DNA of 32,752 nt, taken from assembly GCA_021732565.1 (NCBI GenBank), contig JAKFUT010000030.1:1-32752 (forward strand), read 5' to 3'. The notes under the pieces are model-generated. The model was given only the letters and a program-made list of their open reading frames with translations, ran no database searches and had not been told where the DNA came from. Shown here one piece after another: positions 1 through 8,372 of this stretch. The position numbers were made by a program, and so were the translations under genes. How positions within the stretch are numbered: the first letter of the stretch is position 1; every line of letters starts with the position of its first letter. The stretch is from Candidatus Obscuribacterales bacterium (GTDB lineage: Bacteria > Cyanobacteriota > Vampirovibrionia > Obscuribacterales > Obscuribacteraceae).

Positions 1-1628
1 GGCACATACATTCCGTCGTAATCAACGAGGACAAATTCCTGATCTCGAATGATAATATTGCCGTGCTGCAAATCTGAGTGGGCTACTTTTACATCTCGCA
101 ATTCCGCAAGCATTTTGTGAAACTTTTCGCGCAGAGCTTCAAGTGTTTTTTTGTTGTTCAAGTTTGTTTCAACAAAACTGGTCAGCGAAAGCCCCTCGAC
201 CCACTCCATTTTCAATATCGGGTGCCACTGCCCGTTGACTCGTATCCCCTGCTCGATGTATTGAAACCATACTGTATATGGCAGGGTATCATTGCAAATA
301 AAGTCGCTAATGCACTTGTACCGTATTCGGTGATCTTTCACCGGTACATTAAAGCACCGCACCGCCCAAGCCTTGTTCTGATCGGATATTTTATACACAC
401 TGGCAAACGCGCCGCTTGCCACCCTTGGTAGACCGAGCTGATTTAGCGAGAGATCGCCTCGCCGAAGATCCTCATCGCTGAAACAGGTTATGGGGTTCTG
501 AATTGCCTCGCTGAAATCTTGAAGGGTCGGCCAATTTTGAGTGCGGAGTGGCGCCGGTCGTCTTCTTTTATCCGAAATGCTTCCAACCTGGTGGGTTGCT
601 AGTGTTGCAGTACCGCTGTCGTCAAGCAGTTCTGTTACCGATGATCTGAGAGTGTTCCAGGCGGTCGTAATATAGTCTTGTATTCTAGCGCCAATGGATG
701 GAGTTGACGGGCTTCGATACAGGCTGGCACCGGTGGCGTCCATAGATCCTTCAATGGCTGCTATCAAACATTGGATCGCCGTCGACTGTGATCGAGCGAG
801 CGTGCGGCTCCTGGTCTTCAGCCAAAACCCGTAAGAGAGATCAAGTCCGGCGCCAACGGCGCTATTGAACGATTCGAATCGAACCATAAACTCCAGCTCT
901 AGCATAGAACCATTCAAACAGGCGAACGTTGCTGCTCCCGTAAGAAATTTGTAGTCCGGTTTGCCGGACATCCGAAATGTGGTTACGCGTTCTAACTCGA
1001 ATATGGACGGGATCAACAAGAGCCCTCGGAGAGAAAGATCTTCCAGCACAAGCTCCTGGTAGAAGTTACGGTGGAGTCCCCTGGTTAGATAAGACTTTCC
1101 TTCGAGTGCTACATCTGCTTTCGGAGGTTGCTCCCTTGAATCATTCATATAAGTGGCATCCAAGTCCACTGTCATGCCGCTTTGGAGGAGCATGGCATCT
1201 AGAGTGGAGATGATCGACTGGATCAGCTTCCACCTTGTCGAGCGAGGCAATGCCGGCGTGCCCGAAAGACCCTCGATATAGTAGGTGGCGTAATAGCCTG
1301 AGTCCGTAGGATTCATCTCCCATCGGATGCGCAGCGTTTGCATATAAGCGCTGGTCAAATACTTGTAGACGAATCTCATATCACAACGGGGCGGATTCTC
1401 GCGAAATCGATCTAAAGAGACGATGGGGTTGCTGATAGAGAGGCTCGGTAAGTCGAGGTTATTCAGGTCGGTTGACGCAATATCAATCATTCGTTGGAGA
1501 AGGCCACTGTTCGAGGTGCCTTTCCATGGAGGGTCGCTATAAGCGTTCCCCTGAATCTTAATGAAATCGTGGATTTGACTCCATCGGAAACGCTCTATGT
1601 AGTTGCTCAGCCTCTTCTTGATATTCAC
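1..1628 (-). CDS. Protein kinase-like protein with large N-terminal region (3' end outside window)
   Basis: The frame is open on the minus strand from a GTG at 1628 to the window edge, giving 542 codons with no stop. The start lies 2 nt after the stop of the 60-aa upstream ORF, which suggests translational coupling; I see no Shine-Dalgarno. From about residue 403 a protein kinase-like fold is visible. It has a glycine-loop-like ASGAFASVYKI, then WAVRCF (Arg where the ATP-binding Lys is expected), the block ILKMEWVEGLSL, a catalytic-loop-like AHSDLQHGNIII, and LVDYDGMYV in place of DFG. This HxDLQHGN/DYDGM pattern is known from a kinase-like family in planctomycetes, cyanobacteria and relatives. 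Residues 1-400 match nothing I recognise; they are mixed alpha/beta in appearance with no clear signal or TM segment. Kinase activity is uncertain because of the Lys-to-Arg change. The kinase-like fold is confident, the substrate unknown. Confidence 0.8.
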   Translation of the reverse strand, partial: MNIKKRLSNYIERFRWSQIHDFIKIQGNAYSDPPWKGTSNSGLLQRMIDIASTDLNNLDLPSLSISNPIVSLDRFRENPPRCDMRFVYKYLTSAYMQTLRIRWEMNPTDSGYYATYYIEGLSGTPALPRSTRWKLIQSIISTLDAMLLQSGMTVDLDATYMNDSREQPPKADVALEGKSYLTRGLHRNFYQELVLEDLSLRGLLLIPSIFELERVTTFRMSGKPDYKFLTGAATFACLNGSMLELEFMVRFESFNSAVGAGLDLSYGFWLKTRSRTLARSQSTAIQCLIAAIEGSMDATGASLYRSPSTPSIGARIQDYITTAWNTLRSSVTELLDDSGTATLATHQVGSISDKRRRPAPLRTQNWPTLQDFSEAIQNPITCFSDEDLRRGDLSLNQLGLPRVASGAFASVYKISDQNKAWAVRCFNVPVKDHRIRYKCISDFICNDTLPYTVWFQYIEQGIRVNGQWHPILKMEWVEGLSLTSFVETNLNNKKTLEALREKFHKMLAELRDVKVAHSDLQHGNIIIRDQEFVLVDYDGMYV

Positions 1629-1630
1629 GA

Positions 1631-1813
1631 TTAGTGAAGCGGCTCCGCGCGACTTGCCCCGTCAGCTTTATACCTCATTTCATGCGCAAGAATATGGTCG
1701 GCAAACAATGACCGCACGGATTTTTGTTTAGCCGAGTACTCATTTTTCGGGGGCGCGCCAACGCTTTCGAGCAGTTGCATAAGGCGATTCTCGGTATTGA
1801 AAAAGCCGAACAC
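1631..1813 (-). CDS. Small hypothetical protein upstream of the kinase-like gene
   Basis: This is a 60-codon minus-strand frame from a GTG at 1813 to TAA at 1631-1633. It stops 2 nt before the GTG of the kinase-like gene, so the two probably share a transcript. The frame stays open upstream to a TGA near 1855, so an earlier non-ATG start (for example CTG near 1852) is possible. The product is soluble and charged, with a hydrophobic FGFF near its start and no cysteine. I do not recognise the family. It could also be the 3' remnant of a longer frameshifted gene, because another minus frame ends at 1849 just where this one opens. The case for it being real rests on spacing and orientation only. 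Confidence 0.4.
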   Translation of the reverse strand: MFGFFNTENRLMQLLESVGAPPKNEYSAKQKSVRSLFADHILAHEMRYKADGASRAEPLH

Positions 1814-2326
1814 TTCGACAAGATAGCGTCGACGGACAGCAGTGGAACTCAGTTTTCACCGAAAAGGTGATCGGTAGACTCACTGCGCCACCATGTTGCT
1901 CGAGTTAGTTTAAAGGGAGCGCGCAAAACTATCCGTTGAACGTCATGAATCAGTTCGGCTCTAGTGAATGGGCAACCGCAAACGAGATTTGTTTCAAAGA
2001 AAGGCGATGCTGTACAAACGATATGGCGCCGGCAAGGTGATGGACTTTCGCTCGTGGGCGATAATAATTTCGTTGGTGTGAGACGAGGGGAGGTCCAACA
2101 GCGGCTGAATACTCCCAAAATAAGGGAAGGCGGCCCTGGTACGCCGCAGGTTGATTGGTCTGTGCTAGCGGATTTGAGGCAAGATTATGGTTCGTTTTGC
2201 TGGTTCCGTTTTGATCAACACTCTTTGACTACAGTCCTGTGTTAATGTGACGTTCAAGATGACTAAGGTCGTACGACAAATGCCAGGCAAGCGCATAAAC
2301 TCGAAATACTCACCGGGAACAGGCGC
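1814..2326. other. Gap with no convincing gene
   Basis: About 500 bp between the minus-strand kinase-like operon and the plus-strand CxxC protein. Overlapping short frames of 89 codons (minus, ending 1849) and 93 codons (plus, 1964-2245) exist but neither has a ribosome-binding site or recognisable protein. The minus-strand promoter of the kinase-like operon and the plus-strand promoter of the next gene must lie here, but I could not identify good -10/-35 pairs. Confidence 0.4.
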
Positions 2327-2992
2327 ATGAACAATTTCTCTCGTCGGCTGGACATTGACAAACTGGAAATCGTGTCTCCGTGTTCAGTTGGGTGGGATAC
2401 GATGTCTGGTGACGAGAAAGTGCGACATTGCGAATCATGCAACAAAAGCGTTTTCAATTTGATCAATATGTCTCGAACGGAGATTGAAACCGTATTGTTA
2501 GAGCAAATGCGAGATGGCCACGGGGCATGCGTTCGCATGTACAAGCGTCCGGATGGAACGCTTGTCACGGCAGATTGTTTCAGCGTCAGAGACAAGCTCA
2601 GGCGTTCCATGATGAAGAGCAGGCTGAAAGTTGAATCTGCGGTGGCCGTTATCTGCGCCGCGCTCGGATTCTCAATGACCAATTCTTCCGCTCTTGCGCA
2701 AGACTCGTTCGGGAGTGTAGCAACGCCATACGCCGCAGCCGATTCGTCGGACACAAGCACTGCGACAGAGTCTGCAGTTCAAAACGCGCCTCTGCTAACC
2801 TCTGGCGGAGTGGCGCAAACAATCGGTCCAAGAGACTCTACTTATGGGGAGACATCAGGTGAATACTTTGGCATCATCTGGTTCGCTCTCTCGTCGTTCT
2901 TCTTGGGTCTGTTCTCGTTGGGCACGGTTGTCGTTGCCGGCGACTGGGGCGCGCTTTCGGTACAACGCCGAGGCAAGAAGTCGGATCGTTAG
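2327..2992 (+). CDS. Membrane protein with N-terminal CxxC (zinc-ribbon-like) domain
   Basis: Encodes 221 aa from an ATG with only a weak GGGAACAGG upstream. Residues about 15-85 carry the conserved-looking pattern SPCSVGWDTM, RHCESCNKSVFNL (C35, C38), MSRTEIE and CVRMYKRPDGTLVTADC. This pattern of four spaced cysteines with W and M-S-R resembles a small N-terminal domain seen in Bacteroidetes, Acidobacteria and related proteins annotated only as hypothetical or carboxypeptidase-regulatory-like. The paired cysteines suggest metal or redox binding. A hydrophobic stretch at about residues 101-122 ends in SALAQ like an internal signal or anchor. A second TM segment lies at about 180-205 (IIWFALSSFFLGLFSLGTVV) and is followed by a basic tail. 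The Ser/Thr/Ala-rich region between them is probably extracytoplasmic. Function unknown; the gene stands alone. Confidence 0.8.
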   Translation: MNNFSRRLDIDKLEIVSPCSVGWDTMSGDEKVRHCESCNKSVFNLINMSRTEIETVLLEQMRDGHGACVRMYKRPDGTLVTADCFSVRDKLRRSMMKSRLKVESAVAVICAALGFSMTNSSALAQDSFGSVATPYAAADSSDTSTATESAVQNAPLLTSGGVAQTIGPRDSTYGETSGEYFGIIWFALSSFFLGLFSLGTVVVAGDWGALSVQRRGKKSDR

Positions 2993-3020
2993 AGGGAAGA
3001 TGGATTCGTTTTTCGGCTAT

Positions 3021-3127
3021 CTTCGGCGGTGCGCCTTCGCCTTGGGAGACCTGCCAGCCAAACCACGAGAAACGTCTGATCCAAATATTGGTTACGAACA
3101 CCTTCGGTGCCTTCGCGTTGGGAGACC
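3021..3127. repeat. Imperfect direct repeat pair
   Basis: Two copies of a segment with the core CCTTCGCSTTGGGAGACC occur at about 3033-3051 and 3109-3127. Each is preceded by CTTCGG, but the first copy has a few extra bases between that element and the core. The copies lie about 76 bp apart in the non-coding stretch downstream of the CxxC gene. Possible local duplication or a paired binding site. Confidence 0.5.
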
Positions 3128-3300
3128 GGGTGAACGGCATGCCTCAAGAAGGTAATTTCCGCAAACGTGGACGTGGACCGTTCCTGAATTTCTTTGCGTG
3201 TAGCTGATGGGCGCCATACGCAAAATTACTGGCATCCGACGCGCATGTTGGAACCAATCCTGAGACTTATCACTTGCGTGTCCTCACACATAAATGATCT

Positions 3301-3373
3301 CGTCGGGGTTATCTTGCCGACGCTATGGGTTAAGATGGTGGGTTACTGAAACCCCTTCCGTTGTCAAGGAAGG
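3301..3373 (+). promoter_or_regulatory. Three short hairpins in the efflux operon leader
   Basis: Three consecutive inverted repeats are visible: CGTCGG/CCGACG (3301-3306 with 3317-3322, 10-nt loop), GGGTT/AACCC (3340-3344 with 3350-3354) and CCTTCC/GGAAGG (3354-3359 with 3368-3373, 8-nt loop). The last overlaps the start of AGGAGG at 3371-3376. A structured 5' leader that affects translation of the first efflux gene is possible; no ligand or attenuator peptide can be named. Confidence 0.3.
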
Positions 3374-3433
3374 AGGCGTAGCGAATCATCCTTGGTTAAC
3401 CGCCGCCGCGGTAGTTGGGAAGCAGGAGTGAAT

Positions 3434-5047
3434 GTGCCACCGGGCAGGGAACCCACAAGAAATTTCAGGCATGGAACTACGCCAAACGTTCCATCCTTTG
3501 ACTTGGTGTGGAAGTTCTTTGACGGGAGAATCACAATCTGGTTGCTGATTCTTTCTGTCTCTAATTTCGTGCGTCCGGCCATGGCACAAGATAGCCTTCA
3601 ACCAGGACCTCAGTCAGTCCCTCAGCTCCGTCCTCAAATTTCACCATCTCCTGCTATTGAAATGGACAAAATGAACGACGCGGAGCGGCGGTTGAAAGAG
3701 GGCGAGCCACTTACAATGCCACGTTCCGGTAGGACATTTGGCATCGCTCAGGCAATGGATCTGGCGTTGCACAATTACCCTTCGATCGCTGCGCATGAGT
3801 CTCGACAAAAGGCCATTTCGACGAAAATTTCCCTCGCAAGAACGGAGTATTTGCCGAAGGTCGATCTGTTTGTGCAAGAACTGCGTGGCAGCGTGAATAA
3901 TGTACTTGGTATATTGTTTCCGCCATTGTCTATTCCACAAGTATCAGGAAGGACTAATGCTGCTGTTACCTTTGACAGTGTATGGGCGTCTAACGCCAGC
4001 GCGTTCTCCTCGTGGGAAATAGTCGATTTTGGGTTGCGACATCAGCGTGTCAACGTTGCACGGGCGGAAACTGATGAAGCTGGAGCTGGAGTTGTTGTTA
4101 CCAGATTCCAGGTGGCCAGCGCGGCGGCCGATGCATTCTTCGCGTTGCTGGCCACGGAGCAAGAGGTGCTGGCGCAGAAGGCTAACACCGATCGCATGCG
4201 AGTATTTTCAACGTCTGTGCATTCGATGGTAAATAGCGAGCTGCGGCCCGGTGTGGATGCCTCTCGTGCGGATGCAGAGTTGGCGCTGGCTACCGATAAG
4301 CTGATAAAGGCTGAACAAGACCGCGAAATTCGTCGGGCAATCTTCGCTGAAACGCTTGGGCTTGCAGGTACTTATGTTGACATCGAACCGGGTCCGCTTC
4401 TTACAATTCCCGCAGAACGCACAGGGCCAAAGCTGCCTGCATTCGAGTTTCATCCCCTGGCTCTACATCAAGCGGCCATCATAAAGACAGTTCAAGCGCG
4501 GCAAGAAGTACTGAAGCATGAGTGGCGTCCTCGCATTTATCTGGAAGGCGCCATCTTCTCTCGTGGCAGCGGAACTGAACTCAGGCGAAGTGTAAACAGG
4601 ATAGGTTACTTACCCAGCGTTCCAAACTGGGCCGTAGGACTAAAGGCTCAGTTCTCTGTTATGGATATTTTCGCAATTAAGGCAAAAGAGCGTGATGTGG
4701 GATCGCAAGTTCTACAGGAACGGTCTAATTACGAGGAAGTAATGCAAATTCTGAAGAGCAGAGATGCTCAGGCGCGGGCACTTATCGATGGATCCACGCG
4801 CCTGGCGCAAAACGCGCCAATCTTGCTGCAAGCTGCGCAGGAAACAGAAATGCGCTCGCGCACCAGATACGGTGTGGGGTTGTGCACCGTGGTTGACGTC
4901 GCCGAGGCCGAGAAGCTGCTGGTTCAGGCCCAGGTCAATTTTAGACTCGCAGGACTGGCCGTTTGGAAATCCTATCTTGCAGCTTCTGAAGCGCACGGTG
5001 ATTTGTCCCCCTTCTTGCAGTTGGTAAATGGAGCTTCAGGTAAATAA
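3434..5047 (+). CDS. TolC-family outer membrane efflux protein
   Basis: Forms the outer-membrane and periplasmic exit duct of a tripartite pump. The product is about 537 aa, near or slightly above the usual TolC-family length. I prefer GTG 3434, which has AGGAG 5 nt upstream. An upstream TTG at 3392 in the same frame has AAGGAGG about 15 nt away and would add 14 residues. A hydrophobic segment (WLLILSVSNFVRP) then AMAQ marks the signal peptide after an unusually long N-region. The mature part begins with a low-complexity Pro/Gln stretch, then the typical opening helix (AQAMDLALHNYPSI...) and LPKVDLFVQE. It continues with long amphipathic helices rich in Ala, Glu, Gln and Arg (AEAEKLLVQAQVNFRLA), the family's repeated coiled-coil hairpins. 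It is first in an operon with the RND permease and adaptor, 186 bp upstream of the permease. Substrate not predictable. Confidence 0.9.
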   Translation: MPPGREPTRNFRHGTTPNVPSFDLVWKFFDGRITIWLLILSVSNFVRPAMAQDSLQPGPQSVPQLRPQISPSPAIEMDKMNDAERRLKEGEPLTMPRSGRTFGIAQAMDLALHNYPSIAAHESRQKAISTKISLARTEYLPKVDLFVQELRGSVNNVLGILFPPLSIPQVSGRTNAAVTFDSVWASNASAFSSWEIVDFGLRHQRVNVARAETDEAGAGVVVTRFQVASAAADAFFALLATEQEVLAQKANTDRMRVFSTSVHSMVNSELRPGVDASRADAELALATDKLIKAEQDREIRRAIFAETLGLAGTYVDIEPGPLLTIPAERTGPKLPAFEFHPLALHQAAIIKTVQARQEVLKHEWRPRIYLEGAIFSRGSGTELRRSVNRIGYLPSVPNWAVGLKAQFSVMDIFAIKAKERDVGSQVLQERSNYEEVMQILKSRDAQARALIDGSTRLAQNAPILLQAAQETEMRSRTRYGVGLCTVVDVAEAEKLLVQAQVNFRLAGLAVWKSYLAASEAHGDLSPFLQLVNGASGK

Positions 5048-5233
5048 GATGCCAGATGGTCTGAAGCGAATTTCTCTAAACTGCATACCTGAGGATTGTG
5101 TGCCGGATGTTGGAGGCGTGTTTTACAAATTCGCGCAGCGCGTGAGCTTCTGTGTGGGGCAAGTCCGTTTGTTCCGCAATTCAGCCTGGTGCAGAACCAG
5201 GTATTGTGCCAATCAATTGCGGGGTAAACGATA

Positions 5234-8200
5234 ATGGGCATGCTCGACACTGCCATGAGACGCCCGGTATCGATAGTGGTCGGTGTCCTGGCTGTGGCAC
5301 TATGCGCGGTGCTAGCGTTGACGCGCATGCGGGTTGATATTTTTCCAAATCTCAATTTGCCGGTGATATATGTCGTGCAGCCTTATGGCGGAATGCTGCC
5401 TCCCCAGATGGAAGGCTATCTTTGCGACTGGTACGAGTACCACTTCTTCTATATCGACGGAATCAAGGAAGTTGAGTCGAAGTCGATCGAGAGCGTTTCG
5501 ATGATCAAACTGACGTTTCATCCTGGAACTGACATGGCTGCGGCAATGGCCAACACCGTGGCGCAGGTCGAGCGTTCAAAAGCATTCATGCCCCCGGGAA
5601 CGGTAGGTCCCTTCGTGTTGAGGTTCGGTGCAGGAAGTATTCCGGCCGGATATCTGGTGGTGTCGAGCGATAAACGCAGTGTTAATGAATTGCAGGATAT
5701 TACAGTTACCCGGGTGCGTCCTTTGTTTGCTTCCTGGCCGGGTGTTTCAGGGGCGCCGGCCTTTGGTGGCAACCAACGAACCATAGTGATTACCGTAGAT
5801 CCCGACAGATTGCGCGCTTATCAAATGTCTGCCGATGAGGTAATCAAAGCTCTTGCGGAAGGAAATACAATTGTTCCGGCCGGTGATGTGCGAACGGGCA
5901 AATTAGACAGATACACGCCCATAAATGCCACTGTACCGCTGTACGACGAACTGCTGATGCTCCCGATTCGGAAGGGCGCCGGACCGACCGTGTTCTTGCG
6001 AGATGTGGGCAAGATAAATGATTCAGCAGATGTGGCGACTGGTTACGCGCTCGTGAATGGCCGCCGAACGGTATATTTACCTGTGGTAAAGCTCTCATCT
6101 GCATCCACGCTTTCGGTAGTGGATGAGGTGAAGAAAAATCTTCCCGACCTCCAGCATAATGTGCCGGCTGATGTAACCATCAAGTTTGAATTCGACCAGT
6201 CCGTTTACGTCACTAAGGCCATTAGTAACGTTGCCACCGAAGGCATTCACGGCGCCCTGCTGACAGGCTTGATGGTCTTAATTTTCCTGCGTGATGTTCG
6301 CAGTGCTCTCATTGTACTAACCAGTATTCCCTGCGCAATTTTAACCGCCATCGTCGGACTGTCGATGTTGGGACAGACAATCAATATCATGACTCTAAGT
6401 GGATTGGCGTTGGCGATTGGAATTTTGGTAGACGAGGCAACGGTTACCATCGAGAACATTCACTCCCACTTGTCTCGCGGCGAAGCGCTGGGACTGTCTG
6501 TTCTGTTTGCCGGGCGAGAGACTGTGACGCCGCGATTCCTGGCGATGATGTCCGTGATATCAGTTTTTGTTCCGTCATTTTTCATGGAAGGAGCCACGAA
6601 ATCGCTTTTCGTGCCCCTGTCGCTTGCTGTCGGGCTTTCAATGGTAGCGTCGTATATCCTGTCTAGCACGTTAGTGCCTGTTATCTCGACCTGGTTTCTC
6701 AAACCCGGGCATCATGCAAAAGCGAAGTCGGGAAAGAAAGGTTTCTTTGACCATGTGCGTTCGGTATATTCGCGATTACTTCGTGCGTTGATGCGAGCGC
6801 GGTACGCCGTGTTCTCGATTTACCTTGTCGGTTCCCTTCTTGTTGCAGGTGCGATTTATCCGCAGCTGGCCAGCGAGATTTTCCCAGATGTTGATACAGG
6901 GCAGTTTCAAGTAAAGATCAAGGCGCCGGCAGGTACGCGTTTTGAAGAAACCTACAAGTATGCATTAAAGGTGCTGGAGCTGGTAAAGCAAGAAGCCGGC
7001 GGTCCGCAGAACGTTGAAATCTCAATTGGCTACGTCGGTACCCAGCCTCCTGCCTATGCGCTCAGCAATATTTACATTTTTACTAGTGGACCGCATGAAG
7101 GTGTGCTGACCGTCGCGCTGAAACCGAATGTGGTGCCTCTCGAAAAATTCAAAGAGAGACTTCGCAAGGTGGTTGCTGAGCAAATTCCCGATTTGCAAAT
7201 ATCTTTCGAACCGGGAGACATAGTCAGCAAAATCATGAATTTCGGCGCCCCTACACCTATAGAAGTCGCGGTGACAGGGCTCGATCTTGCCAAGGATCGT
7301 GTATTTGCGGAAAAGGTTCTTGCCGAGATGAAGAAAATTCCCGCTTTGCGAGACGTTCAGATTGAACAACCATTAGACTACCCCACTCTGTCGATAGATA
7401 TCAATCGGGAACTGGCAGGCCAGCTTGGAGTGAGCGTAAAGGAGATAGGAAACTCCTTAGTGGCGGCCTCTTCCAGCAGCCGGTGGGTGTCTCAAAATTA
7501 CTGGACTGATCCGCATACCGGCATGAGCTACCAGGTTCAAGTGGAGATGCCTCAGTGGCACATAGGCTCGATAAAAGATGTAGAAGCCGTACCGGCTATG
7601 TCCACCGGAATGCACGGGCCGTTCGTTCGGGATTTGGCTTCTTTGAGCTATGGCAAAATGGTGGGTGAGATTGATCACGTAAATCAGCAACGGTTAATTT
7701 CAATTTCGGCTAACATTGCCGGTAGCGATCTCGGGCGGGCGGCCCGCGAGGTAGACGCGGCCATCAAGCGTGTGGGAGCTACGCCGCGCGGTGTATTTGT
7801 TGCTCAGCGCGGGCAAGTGCCGACGATGAATGAAACGTTCTTTGGCTTGCAGCTTGGTGTGGCACTTGCAATTGGCGTAATTATTCTAATGCTTACTGCC
7901 AATTTTCAGTCGTTACCACTGGCACTCGTGATTGTTTCGATTGCACCAGCCATCATCGCCGGAGAAGTGATAGCGCTATTAGTGACTGGAACCACACTGA
8001 ACGTTCAGTCTTTCATGGGCGGAATTATGGCAATTGGGGTTGGTGTTTCGAACTCAATTCTTTTAATAACTTTTGCAGAAAATAATCGCATGGAGGGACG
8101 CTCTTCGTTACGAGCCGGTATTATTGCAGGGCGAGAGAGGCTCCGACCGGTGCTCATGACCAGTATTGCAATGATATCGGGAATGGTGCCAATGGCTTTG

Positions 8201-8371
8201 TCAGCTGAGGCCGAAGCATCGCTTGCGCGCGCAGTCATAGGCGGGCTACTGGTATCGACTCCTTGTGTGCTGCTGATCATGCCTTTGATTTTTTCGATTG
8301 CGCGAAGTAAAACGGGCAGAAGTCTAGCCTCGATTCATCCGGAAGATACTAAGCCGGCGGAGGAGCATTAA
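5234..8371 (+). CDS. RND-superfamily efflux permease (inner membrane)
   Basis: Encodes 1045 aa, full length for the AcrB/MexB/CusA superfamily. TM1 lies at about residues 10-32 (RRPVSIVVGVLAVALCAVLAL), followed by the porter domain, a TM2-6 cluster from about 335, a second large periplasmic part from about 550, and a TM8-12 cluster from about 880 to 1025. The TM4 signature reads GILVDEATVTIENIH, so the family's Asp-Asp pair is Asp400-Glu401. In TM10 the usual Lys of the proton relay is replaced in AIGVGVSNSILLITFAE; Ser939 aligns with AcrB Lys940. It pumps substrates from periplasm or inner membrane to the TolC-like duct at the expense of the proton gradient, if the relay works. It overlaps nothing and is followed 1 nt later by the adaptor. 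The HAE-type class is likely, but a divergent subfamily. Confidence 0.93.
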   Translation: MGMLDTAMRRPVSIVVGVLAVALCAVLALTRMRVDIFPNLNLPVIYVVQPYGGMLPPQMEGYLCDWYEYHFFYIDGIKEVESKSIESVSMIKLTFHPGTDMAAAMANTVAQVERSKAFMPPGTVGPFVLRFGAGSIPAGYLVVSSDKRSVNELQDITVTRVRPLFASWPGVSGAPAFGGNQRTIVITVDPDRLRAYQMSADEVIKALAEGNTIVPAGDVRTGKLDRYTPINATVPLYDELLMLPIRKGAGPTVFLRDVGKINDSADVATGYALVNGRRTVYLPVVKLSSASTLSVVDEVKKNLPDLQHNVPADVTIKFEFDQSVYVTKAISNVATEGIHGALLTGLMVLIFLRDVRSALIVLTSIPCAILTAIVGLSMLGQTINIMTLSGLALAIGILVDEATVTIENIHSHLSRGEALGLSVLFAGRETVTPRFLAMMSVISVFVPSFFMEGATKSLFVPLSLAVGLSMVASYILSSTLVPVISTWFLKPGHHAKAKSGKKGFFDHVRSVYSRLLRALMRARYAVFSIYLVGSLLVAGAIYPQLASEIFPDVDTGQFQVKIKAPAGTRFEETYKYALKVLELVKQEAGGPQNVEISIGYVGTQPPAYALSNIYIFTSGPHEGVLTVALKPNVVPLEKFKERLRKVVAEQIPDLQISFEPGDIVSKIMNFGAPTPIEVAVTGLDLAKDRVFAEKVLAEMKKIPALRDVQIEQPLDYPTLSIDINRELAGQLGVSVKEIGNSLVAASSSSRWVSQNYWTDPHTGMSYQVQVEMPQWHIGSIKDVEAVPAMSTGMHGPFVRDLASLSYGKMVGEIDHVNQQRLISISANIAGSDLGRAAREVDAAIKRVGATPRGVFVAQRGQVPTMNETFFGLQLGVALAIGVIILMLTANFQSLPLALVIVSIAPAIIAGEVIALLVTGTTLNVQSFMGGIMAIGVGVSNSILLITFAENNRMEGRSSLRAGIIAGRERLRPVLMTSIAMISGMVPMALSAEAEASLARAVIGGLLVSTPCVLLIMPLIFSIARSKTGRSLASIHPEDTKPAEEH

Positions 8372-8372
8372 C

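Larger units (their letters stand above)
2993..3433 (+). other. Gap: leader region of the efflux operon
   Basis: About 440 bp between the CxxC protein and the TolC-like gene. I find no gene. The first part holds an imperfect direct repeat and the last part three short hairpins, listed separately. No clear sigma-70 promoter pair was recognised. Confidence 0.4.

Noticed and set aside
1849..2118. Minus-strand 89-codon frame
   Set aside because: No ribosome-binding site, no recognisable protein, and conflicts with a plus-strand frame of similar length; kept only as a possible frameshift partner.
1964..2245. Plus-strand 93-codon frame from GTG
   Set aside because: No ribosome-binding site and no family resemblance; GTG directly follows two stop codons.
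2263..2760. Minus-strand 165-codon frame
   Set aside because: Antisense to the CxxC-domain protein, whose Cys pattern and TM segments are clear.
5028..5234. Plus-strand 68-codon frame between TolC-like and RND genes
   Set aside because: Overlaps the end of the TolC-like gene in another frame and has no protein-like pattern.
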